DNA from: Owenia fusiformis
Lineage: Eukaryota > Annelida > Polychaeta > Sabellida > Oweniidae
Direction of reading: 5' to 3'
DNA length: 64,000 nucleotides
Assembly (NCBI GenBank): GCA_903813345.2
Contig: CAIIXF020000009.1
Location: 13,900,347-13,964,346 of the forward strand
The translations under genes and the position numbers were made by a program. Below the pieces are notes generated by a model. The model was not told the origin of the DNA and ran no database searches. It worked only from the letters and a program-made list of their open reading frames with translations. Shown piece by piece: positions 21,401 to 33,400 of the stretch. Each line of letters opens with the position of its first letter. Within the stretch, counting starts at the first letter, position 1.

Positions 21401-24400
21401 TTTTACTAGATTTACTAGGTTTACTAGATTTACGAGATTTACTAGATTTACAGTCTACCCACTCAGATGCATATCTTTAGTGTAACAATAAATGGGCCTG
21501 AACAAATTGCACAAGCATGCAGTAACATTAACCCATATTTGGTAGACTGTAAATCTAGTAAATCTAGTAAATCTCGTAAATCTAGTAAACCTAGTAAATC
21601 TAGTAAAATCTTGTAAAATCTTGTAAACTTTTTAGGGACCATTCATTTGATATCAATGTCAGTCTCACTGAAGAGTATTGGTGATTATGATTCATTTTAC
21701 AACATTAGAAAAATACCTTCTCTGCATTAAAATTCAGAGTCATTCCTTTCATCAAATAATCAATATACAATTTTTGTGACAAAATTGTGAAATATTATAA
21801 TAATTAAAAAAGAATGTTTAAGGGGCTGATATGATATGGCTTTAAACTATTAATTTCATAAGGAATACAAGGAACATATCATCATCAAAACGTAAATGGA
21901 AAGCATTGTAGAAACGCCATACTATACTTTATGTATAGGTAAAGCAAATAGATCAATCAGTAAGTTGTCTCACTCTTCCCCTTACTACAGCATTTGATTG
22001 TTTTTATTATTTTTGGGGGTTGGCAAAAATCAATTTTGAAATTGCCATTTATCCATTCCTCTCATATTGGAACTTCTACAAATATTGTCAATTGAACAGC
22101 ATCGCCAAAAAATAAGCAATAACTAAATTATCTGATAGGCTAAGCATTATAACATTTTGTGAGGGAAAAACAAGCCTATGTCATTTAGATGGTACGCATT
22201 GTCCCCTCAGTCCTTAAATGTGTGGCTTAATTTGTTAATAGAGCATGCTTCTTGGGTGGGTTGTGAATGATGATAAAATGGGTGTACCATTTGATAACCA
22301 TTTTGTTATCCAGTACTAACATATAGTTGTTTTGTAACTAAATATAATGAAATAAAAGTTAGAATTTTTTCTACATGTTCATTTCATTCATACAAAGGCA
22401 TTTTCAGTGCTTTTTCGACATTTGCACTTAATATCTTAGACATTGAATAATCAAGTTTTTACAAGATTTTACAAGATTTTACTAGATTTACTAGATTTAC
22501 TAGTTTTACTAGATTTACTAGATTTACTAGATTTACAGTCTACCCCCATATTTACCTTTTAGTATCTTCAATGAGACCACCTTTAAGTATGTTCTTCCAA
22601 ATAATATATGAAAACTTATATTTGATTTGAATTTATTTTTGATAAAACACATACATAGCTGGCTGCTAAGGTCAAAGACAATTTAAAAAGAATAAAAATA
22701 AAGCATGTTTCAAAACAATTCCATTGCTTGATGCTTTATGAACAGGCAAGTGGGACAATCCTGGCGAAACTTGATATTTTATGTACAGGATAGTGGGATA
22801 ATCCTGGTACACATGATCTTCATTGCAGTTTAATAGGTACAAGCGACCTTTAGATGTAAACAAACACATCATAACAAAGAGTGTGCAAAGTTCAATCTAG
22901 TGTCATCCTTTTGTAGTGTCATCTGTTTATAGTGTCATCTTTTTCTTCCAACCGCTATAATTTGGAGGCAACTCATGATTTTTACAACTATTGAGACCAC
23001 TTATAGTACAAAGATTGACCATTCCCATTTAAATTTTTGAAAAGGAGATAGTATATCTGTGTTTGTAAGACAATCAAGTGAGCATATAACATTTCTATTG
23101 CACGCACATGTTGTAGGATATAAATCAAGTCAATTTTGAGTATTCATGTACATATCTATTAATCATTTTTATAAGGAAAATAATGTGCACTTAGTAATAT
23201 CATGAGACACATTATACATGTACTTGAATTGATAAAACAATACTGCAGTTTTCCTAATAGACTTAAGCAAGGAGCTCCATATATCATATTCCCAAAGGCT
23301 AATATATAAGGGTTATGTACTGGGAGGTTTTGAATATGCGGTTTATCCAGAGGGAGATATGCATATCTACCTGAGGGACCGTAGGGACCGAAGGTAGATG
23401 TGCATATCTCACGAGGGATGAACCCAATATCCAAACCGACCGTACATAACTGCTTTATCCTATACCAAGTAGAGTTTTCAGGGGCATATGGCCATTTCAA
23501 TAGTACAAGGTGTAAAAATAAACAAATCATTCATATGCAAAGTCATTTTATTGCATATCCACTTTTAAATTTGAAAAAAAATGAAAAAAAATTTTGAAAA
23601 GAAATTTTGAAAAAATAATTTTTGAAAAAATATTGAAATTTCTTTTTTCAATTTTTTTTTAAAAATGTGAAGTGAAATTACCGGAAGCGGGAAGATATGC
23701 ACCGAAGCGGGAGATATGGCGGGAGATATGGAGGTTCTGGATATTGAAACCTCAAAATCAAGATAAGGGATATATCTTACCAACTTATCTCCCTAAAACT
23801 CTACTTGGCATAGGATAAGATTATGTATCATTGAATAAAACATCCTCAAAGACCCCATTCAACTTACATTCTGAGCTGTCACTGATTCAATCATTCAGGG
23901 TTAATAGAATCTCCACGCAACAAATGTGCATATTGATTAGACTACAGAATGATTTACAGTCATGGCCATTAAAATACAAGGAAAGTCATTTCAATATATT
24001 AGGCAAATAGTGTAAAAAGCCTTCACTAATTATTGTAAGTTAGACTTGGCTTAATATTATTCATTTTGAGAAACCTAGCCAAACGATCATCTGACTGTCA
24101 TTTCATGACATGTTTGAGTCTTTATTTTACATTCATGTAGCAATTTCTCTTACATTTCTGAGAAAACTGTTGAATATAAGCTGCCATAGTCCAGACATGT
24201 TATTTCACTTGTATATGTCACTTGTATATTAAATAAGTTTAATCATTGGAATATTGCATGAACTAATGAGTACTTCTAGCAATAAGCTTGCTCAGAGAAG
24301 ATTTGAAATAATATCTGCTGTAATGGTGATAATAATAATGATAATCTAATTAGCTTTTAGTCTATCTGCTGAAGCAGAAAAGAGCCACATTTCCAGAGCA

Positions 24401-27400
24401 ATCATGATTTTCACTTAGTTGTATGGCATCTTTATTGATTGTTCCCCTTGCTTTAAATGAAGAAGCTAACGTACCTCATTCATCAACCATGTTCAACTCA
24501 TTTATTCATGTGGTGCCATTTTTGAAATTGCATTTTGATTTATGCTTAAACCTGAGATGTTTTAATTATATGTTGCGATTTGATATCATTTCATGTTTAA
24601 CAAACGTTTTGAATAGAAAACAGAGTGATGTCACATGTATTATTAAGATGAAACAGGGTGATATCACATGTATTATTAAGATGAAACAGAGTGATATCAC
24701 ATGTATTATTAAGATGAAACAGGGTGATATCACATGTATTATTAAGATGAAACAGAGTGATATCACATGTATTATTAAGATGAAACAGGGTGATATCACA
24801 TGTATTATTAAGATGAAACAGGGTGATATCACATGTATTATTAAGATGAAACAGGGTGATATCACATGTATTATTAAGATGAAACAGAGTGATATCACAT
24901 GTATTATTAAAATGAAACAGGGTGATATCACATGTATTATTAAGATGAAACAGGGTGATATCACATGTATTATTAAGATGAAACAGGGTGATATCACATG
25001 TATTATTAAGATGAAACAGGGTGATATCACATGTATTATTAAGATGAAACAGGGTGATGTCACATGTATTATTAAGATGAAACAGGGTGATATCACATGT
25101 ATTATTAAGATGAAACAGGGTGATATCACATGTATTATTAAGATGAAACAGGGTGATATCATATGTATTATTAAGATGAAACAGAGTGATATCACATGTA
25201 TTATTAAGATGAAACAGGGTGATATCACATGTATTATTAAGATGAAACAAGGTGATATCACATGTATTATTAAGATGAAACAGGGTGATATCACATGTAT
25301 TATTAAGATGAAACAGGGTGATATCACATGTATTATTAAGATGAAACAGGGTGATATCACATGTATTATTAAGATGAAACAGAGTGATATCACATGTATT
25401 ATTAAGATGAAACAGGGTGATATCATTGTATTATTAAGATGAAACAAGGTGATATCACATGTATTATTAAGATGAAACAGGGTGATATCACATGTATTAT
25501 TAAGATGAAACAGGGTGATATCACATGTATTATTAAGATGAAACAGAGTGATATCACATGTATTATTAAGATGAAACAGGGTGATGTCACATGTATTATT
25601 AAGATGAAACAGGGTGATATCACATGTATTATTAAGATGAAACAAGGTGATATCACATGTATTATTAAGATGAAACAGGGTGATATCACATGTATTATTA
25701 AGATGAAACAGGGCGTTATCACATCTATTATTAAGATGAAACAGGGTGATATCACATGTATTATTAAGATGAAACAGGGTGATATCACATGTATTATTAA
25801 GATGAAACAGGATGATATCACATGTATTATTAAAATGAAACAGGATGATATCACATACAGGGTGGTCCAAAAAAAGTGAACCCCTGCAACTGGCCATATT
25901 TCCCTTATTAATTTCAGGAATTCTTTTTTATTTTCACATGTTGTAGAGGAAGGTCTAAAATTTATGTTGGTACCATACATTTTTCTTAGTCTTGAAATTT
26001 GCAGAAATTATAAGCCCTAACCAAACATTACTGAAAATGGACAAATTGTGATTTTCAATATCCGCGATTCTTCAACCCTTTAACACCTTTCTCTTGAGAA
26101 TTTTTTAAGCTGCAGTCTTAAAGAAGTAATATTTACTGACTTTGTTCAATTTTAAATCCTGCACATTATGGCTTAACATTAGCATCTTACCTTTGTTAGT
26201 TGCAAAGTTATTGTGATCCAAAGAAATGTGCTTAGCTTCCACAGACGAAAACATTTTCCAGTGAAATCATGAACATACCCCTATATGATCTTGAAATGTC
26301 AATATCTTCATAAATCATGGACCAATTCTAATGATATATGGCTCAAAACATTGAATATTGGATTTTCTTTTGATTTTTAAAGATATTTGATGAAGGGGTT
26401 ATCAGATTCCTGGTCACAGGGGGCAACTTCCTTCCATAAGAGGCCCCCCTTTAACTGTTGGTGTACCTGAACTGTTGAACAGTTAAAAATGCTTCAAAAT
26501 GATCAATGAAAGTGTGAAATGTGTTTTCTGCTTGAATAGTGTCCCTTTTGTCATATGGTAGGGTTGTAAACTTGTATCTCTAACTAAAAGCTGTTTAAGA
26601 TCATCCAATGTGTTTCAACAATTTCCGTGAATCACATTTTGTAAAATTTTGTACAATATCTTATTTCCAGGCATGTTTGTTAAACGCTTGTAATTTCTTC
26701 AAAATTTAAGACTGAGAATAAATTATGGCATCAACCAAAATTTTAGACCTTTCTCTACAACATGTGATAATATGAGCCTATTCATGCAAGTATTAAGGAA
26801 AATATAGCATGTTGCAGGGGTTCACTTTTTTTGGACCACCCTGTATAATGAAGATAAAGCAGGGTGATAATCCATACGTTATTACGGGGTGGTCAAAAAA
26901 TGGAAACCCTGATATTTGGCACATTTGTGCATCATTCAATTTGCTACCAGCCTACCATATTTCATGACCATCAGATTGATTGTCACAATGTTACAGCGCT
27001 TTAAACAACACATGCTGTAACATTGAGACTATCAGTCTGATGATCATGAAATATGGTAGGATGGTATGAAACCGAATGATGTACAAATGTGTCAAATATC
27101 AGAGAGTAGTTTCTTAAAATTAAAAATATATGAGGAAAATTCAGGGTTTCCGTTTTTTTGACCACCCTGCAAAATAAAACAGGATGGTGTCACATATATA
27201 ACAGACTTGCCAACCTAAAATGAAAAATTTACGGGAGATTTAAAAAAAATTGCGGTACTTTTACGGGAGTTTTTTTCAAAATCCGGTAGTTTTTGCGGGA
27301 GTTTTTTGAAAAAAAGCGTGAGTTTTACGGGAGGTTTTTGAAAAAACTGGAGTTTTTGCGGTAAATTTTGAAAAAAAAACGGGAGTTTTTACGGGAGATT

Positions 27401-30400
27401 TTGAAAAACGGGAGTTTTTACGGGAAATTTTTTTAAAAAGGTATTTTTCGCGGTGAATTTTAAAAAACGTGACTTTTTTACGGAAGATTTCAGAAAAAAC
27501 GGGAGTTTTTGCGGTAGGTTCTGAAAAAACGGGAGTTTTTACGGTAGGTTTTGAAAAAACGGGAGTTTTTGCGGTAGATTTCTAAAAAACGGGAGTTTTT
27601 ACGGTAGATTCTGAAAAACAGGAGTTTTTACGGTAGATTTCTAAAAAAACTGGAGCTTTTACGGTAGATTTTGAAAAAATCGTGAGTTTTTACGGTAGAT
27701 TTCAGAAAAAACGGGAGTTTTTACTTTAGATTTTGAAAAATTGGAATTTTTACGGTAGATTTATGAGCATTTAATCCAGCGATTTAATTGGTTGAAATTA
27801 TTATGACGCATGCGCAGTTAATAAATTAATTAGAACTTATAATCTAAAATAGATGTCACTTACGTTCATTATTTCACAGCAGTCCCTACCAATAATGCGC
27901 CTTATATTGCGGGAATTTACTCACTTCGAGAGCCATGTTAGATTTTGAAACTTATGGCTCTCAAACGCAAAAGTGGACAGCTCATCGATTGTGACCTTTG
28001 ATATCGAATTAAGTCGATCAGCGGCCTACTTTTGTTCTCTAACTATGCTATACATCATTATCATCCTTCTGTGCAAGTATTGGAGTGCTGAGGTACTTCC
28101 TTTTCGATCAAGACTTGTAATTTGTTAGTCGAGTGAATGTTTTTACTGCCTAATTCCAATATGGCGTTTTCTGCTCGGACATTTTCGTACATTTCCGGAG
28201 GTTGTCCGAACCTAACTAATTCTCAAAATTCATTTCGTTCGTTGCGTATCTCGCTCCTAGCAAACCGCCATATTGGAAATAGGTCTAAAAAACATTCACT
28301 CGATGAACAATTTACAAGTCTTGATCGAAAAAGAAGTATTCCAGCGCTCTAATACTTACACGGATTGATGATACTGATGTAAGACACAGTTAGAGACCAA
28401 AAGTAAGCCGCTGATCGACTTAATTCAATTTCAAAGGTCACAATCATTGAGCTGTCCAAATGCTCCGTGGGAAAGCTATTATATCAAAATCCAAATAGCT
28501 TTCGCAGGAAGTAAGCGGGAATATTTTGTTTAGCGCCATATAAAAACAAAATGTATTCTCCCGACAGAAGTATGACAGAATTTGAACTGGCCCCTGTTTG
28601 TGGACATTTGGTGTGCAAACTTATACCGAACTGATCGCAGAAAAGCAATTTGAATCATGGGAATGAAGTACTTTTAAGTTATTTATGAAAGTATCGATAG
28701 TGAACCATGGGAGCCAACCTTCTTGGAGTAAAAGAAAGAAGCGTGCCTGCAATAATCAAGGTCACAAATTTGTCAAATTCCTTTTAAATACGGTAGATAT
28801 CGACAGCAAAAAACGGAGATTTTACGGGAGTTATACCAAGAATACAGGAGAATTTACGGGAGTTACACCAGAATACGGGATATTTCAGCAAAAATACGGG
28901 AGATTTTACGGCCATATTTTTTAAAAAAATTACAGGAGATTTTAGTAGAAATACGGTAGGGGAGTTTACGGGAGTTTTTACGGGAGAAAACGGTACGGGA
29001 GTTTGGTATTTTTTACGGAAAAACAAAAAATTTACGGGAGATTCCCGTAAAAAAACGGGAGGTTGGCAAGTCTGTATAATGAAGATAAATCAGGGTGATA
29101 TGAAACAAATCATAACTCTAAAAAAATGGCTTACCTGCAAGAGACAGGATCCTGAGATTCTTCATAGTAAGAATGTGCTGCAGGCCAAAGTCTCGTATCT
29201 GTGTACACCACCTGAGGTAGAGTCGTATTAAACTTGTCATGGTAGACAGGTAACCAACTCCCACATCTGTTATGTTGTTACATCTACAAATAAATTGTTC
29301 ACATTCATTATGTCTTGGTAATAAATAGTATGATGGTATATTATCAGCCTTGAAGGTCATTCTAATAACTGCTATTCACTATACAGGGTGATCCAAAAAA
29401 TGGGACACTTGTATTTCAAAAAATAAATATTGATTTTATTGACGAAAACTTGTCATATTATGCATTGGATACTGAATTTAATTATCGTTAATTTGGTATT
29501 TGTAGAAAAAAAACGGGTACCGGGTAGTTAATCCTCCATACTGGGTTCAAACTTGGTACCCGGTACCCAGTCGAAAAAACCGTGTACCCAAAAAAACGAA
29601 AAATACGAATGTACAACATAATTAGATCATTAGAAAACGTGTAAGATTTGTGTAAGACTTCCTTATGTAGGGTACAATTAACCACAGATGTAAGGTACAA
29701 TTAACCACATATGTAGGGTACATTTAACTATATATGTAGGGTACCATTAACCACATATGTAGGGTACAATTAACCACGTATGTAGGGTGGGTACATTTAA
29801 CTATATATGTAGGGTACAATTAACCGCTCGTGTAGGGTATGATTAACCACATGTGTAGACTACAATTAACGACAAATGTAGGGTACATTTAACTATACAT
29901 GTTGGGTACCATTAACCACATATGTAGGGTACAATTAACCACGTATGTAGGGTGGATACATTTAACCATATATGTAGGGTACAATTAACCGGTCATGTAG
30001 GGTACCATGGACCACATATGTAGACTACAATTAACCACATATGTAGGATTCAATTAACCACACATATTTATGGTTCCATTAACCACATATATACACTTGT
30101 AATTAGGAGATCAAGAGCATAACCGAGTTCTGATACAATTCTTTTGTTCTTTTCTAAGATAGTCGTTTAAGATGTTTTTTTAAAGATATTTTTTAGTCCC
30201 GGCCTCAAGAGGGTTCTTTGGTTTTCTTATTTTTGGCAAGTTGTTGTTAAGAACTCGTATAAGATAAGCAAGTTGTTACATAAGACTGATGGGAAGCACG
30301 TGTTTTTTCTAAAATGCTTAAATAAAAGAAACAAGGGTAGTACGAAATCTGAAAAAGAGATGAAAAGTCTATTATTTTGTTATGAAAACATTCCTTTATT

Positions 30401-33400
30401 TATCGCTATCTTACACTGTTGTGTTGTTTGGGATGGGATGAAACTGTGAAGATAACTAGATAATGGGTCAAGTACTTGTAGAAGACAGATACCCACTCAC
30501 TAACTATAAGTACAGTAAATAGTTGTTTTTATTCGGGATGTTTATACTTCTTTCTTTGATATGGTATCAGATTCCAACTCATGAGTTGCCACTTGTAGAT
30601 CGCAGATTGCCAGACTGAGAGGCTGTTTCTATGCCTTCTCATGGTATTGGCGTGGGTGTACGAGGCGCTATCCCTTAGGACACTGGGGGCAGACGGTGCC
30701 GTCTGTTAGGGTTTATGAGGTGCGTCTTTTTGTGTAGGAATTGCTGCCTTTAATTGTTCAGTGCGCATGGTGTGCAATCTTTAAAAGGTTTTGTTGTTGA
30801 AATAGTGTGTCCTTTGTTCAATCTTCGCAATGGTGTTAAAAAGATACTTTTATTTGAAAAACTTTGTTTTCAAATGAAATATTTTCTTCAAAATATCTCT
30901 AAAATAACTTTAAAAGTCATGAAAAATAGTAAATGAATAAAAAACATATTTTCAAACTTTACACGGGGCCTTGAATGACATGGGTGAGGTTCTGCCTATT
31001 AAAGTTCTGGGTGTACGGGGTACCATTGTGTTATGGGTAATGTTTGCAATGGGTACTGTCTATTAATTGTTCTGGGTGCAAGCGGTGCCGTCTATAAGGC
31101 TGCATTAGTAGGAGGAAGGCGATCCAGAATAATCGAGTTTCAGCAAATGTTCTCTTTGCGGCAGATACCTTGTTATATATAAAATATGTGTTATTTTCGT
31201 AAGACAGTGCAGGAACTACACAGCTCATTCAGTTCATTTGTTATACATTTTTATCAGACTTTTCATTCCTCAGTTAATGAATAACATTGTGCTTATCTAG
31301 CTCCATGTAGTCCCTCATAATGTAAAAACAAAAATACTAAGGAGAGAACAGTTTTGTTTTCCGTCTTCACCCTATGCAGACAGAGCCTGTGGGAAATATT
31401 GGGTGCGGAGCAAATGAGCGGAGGGTGCGGAGCTAACGGTCATTTTTGAATTTAAATTTGGGATATTTCTGAAACTAAGCCGTTTTGGGACTTCAAATAT
31501 ACCAAGATATGTGTATTTGACACCAAATATCAATACAATTGTGAAAATAGTAGCGCAATTCATTCTATAGCGACGCAGTGTGCCTTAAACCTTTCCCAGA
31601 CCTATATATTTTGAAATTATCCTTTTAATACTGAGTCCCCAGCATTCATAAAAAATGGTGTTCAAGGTACACTATCTATACAAATTATTTTTGCATCTTG
31701 GAAGCCAGGCAGTATCTGTGTGATTTTATAAAAATTCGGAATGTTTTTCAGATATGAGCCCCCTCTAAATATTGGGTGCGGAGCAGCTCCATAAACGTAG
31801 CTCCGCACCCAATATTTAGAGGGGGCTCATATCTGAAGAACATTTCCGAATTTTTATAAAATCACACAGATACTGCCTGGCTTCCAAGATGCAAAAATAA
31901 TTTGCATGGGTAGTGTATCTTGAACACCATTTTTTATGAATGCTGTGGACGCAGTATTAAAAGGATAGTCTCAAAATATATAGGTCTGGGAAATGTTTAA
32001 GGCATACTGCGTCGCTATTAAATGAATTGCACTACTATTTTCACAATTTTATTGGTATTTGGTGTCAAATACACATATCTTGGTATATTTGAAGTCCCAA
32101 AACGGCTTAGTTTCAGAAATATCCCAATTTTAAATTCAAAAATGACCGTTAGCTCCGCACCCTCCGCTCATTTGCGCCGCACCCAATATTTCCCACAGGC
32201 TCTGTCTGCATAGGGTGGTCTTGTGAAGGATGAAAAATTAAATATGGTTGCTGTTTTGCATTTGTTTACAATGATTATTCTCAGTTCGTGCCTGTTAACA
32301 TTTACAACCAGGATGAAGAGAACCTCACTTACTCTGTTACTCAATCTCCAATCAACATTCATATTAATATTCATTGAAAGGTGGTAAAAGTACATCTCGG
32401 TTACATTTGTTTGTTGTTATTAAATGTGTTTGATTTGACAAACCATGCACTAAGTGTATCACATTTTCTGGAAAACAAAAAACATATGGAGATCATCTAT
32501 TTCAAGATGTGAATCTTGTACTTTAACTAGGGCTACCTCTAAACTTCTATATAAAACATTATCATTATCCCACCGAATTAAGCTCGTATGGATATAGAGA
32601 AGCCGTCCGTGCGTATGTTCGTCCGTCCATGTTCGTTTATCCGGAAGATTTTAAATTTTTATAGCGCTTGTGCCTTATATATGTATGTATGTATGTATGT
32701 ATTCTTTATTTGCGTCTATTCATTTAGACAGTAACAGATAATGGGTGTAGAGCCTCTGCTCTTGAAGGAATTTTCAATAAGCCGCTCAATTCAAAATGGC
32801 CGCCTTTTCTCTAAAAATGTAATCGATTTCTCAAATACCAATTGACGGATTTGCTTCAAATTTTTTATGCTAATGCCTAGGGACACAAAATAAAATACCA
32901 GTGGACTGATTAGGATATATGCTTATATCAAAACATTCGGTTGGATTTGCTACTCCGTGGAGCTGTTTTCTAGTTGTTATTTTAAAAATATTTGAGCGAC
33001 TTTCTTTTTTGAAATCCCTTCAAGAATTGAGCGCAACTTTTCCTAAAACGAAAGCCCAAACAGTTTTTTAACGTGGCCCTCTCATTTGTAGCCATTCGAT
33101 TTACTAATGATAAGAGTAACAGGCTAATCATGAAGGTAATTCATATCTTACCCCAAACGCATATTATAAGGGTTGTGTTATATAATACAATTATAATGAT
33201 GATTATGGCGAATTATACACCGCCTCATGAAAGGAATCCTAATAGTACTGTCCATTATTAAGTTTTCTTGCGGCTTTAATTCTGGAATCATACTATTTAG
33301 AGAATGGGTCTTTATATTAGTTACGTTGTTTCTCAAACAAAGTAGGAAATATGTATTTAGTGGCTAGGTTTCTAATGTCGCCTCCCTTTCCACTCTGCCG

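Larger units (their letters stand above)
18787..22954. mobile_element. 4.2-kb Mutator-like element with nested insertions
   Basis: The element is flanked by an exact 9-bp direct repeat CTATAATTT (18778-18786 and 22955-22963). Its ends are inverted: CGGTTGGAAGAAAAGGATGA on the left and TCATCTTTTTCTTCCAACCG on the right. Subterminal AAAAGGATGACACCAC units repeat on the left, with their complement on the right. A 9-bp duplication fits Mutator-like elements. I recognise no transposase. About 160-bp diverged units lie at 19190-19720. Two copies of another family (20480-21459 and 21541-22544) have inserted inside it. The whole element sits in FBXL16 intron 2. Confidence 0.75.

Noticed and set aside
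20480-22544. Inverted pair considered as an assembly fold-back artefact
   Set aside because: Each copy has its own different, perfect 9-bp target duplication and the copies differ in length, so they are two real insertions.
24423-25980. Long open frames (146-443 codons) on both strands, the largest in the window
   Set aside because: They are read-through of the 33-bp satellite. Peptides are pure 11-residue repeats, frames exist on both strands, and no splice or start evidence supports a gene.
31372-32213. Paired 63-codon frames MNCATIF (minus) and MNCTTIF (plus), considered as a duplicated gene
   Set aside because: They are the two arms of the 850-bp palindrome, with no similarity to known proteins.
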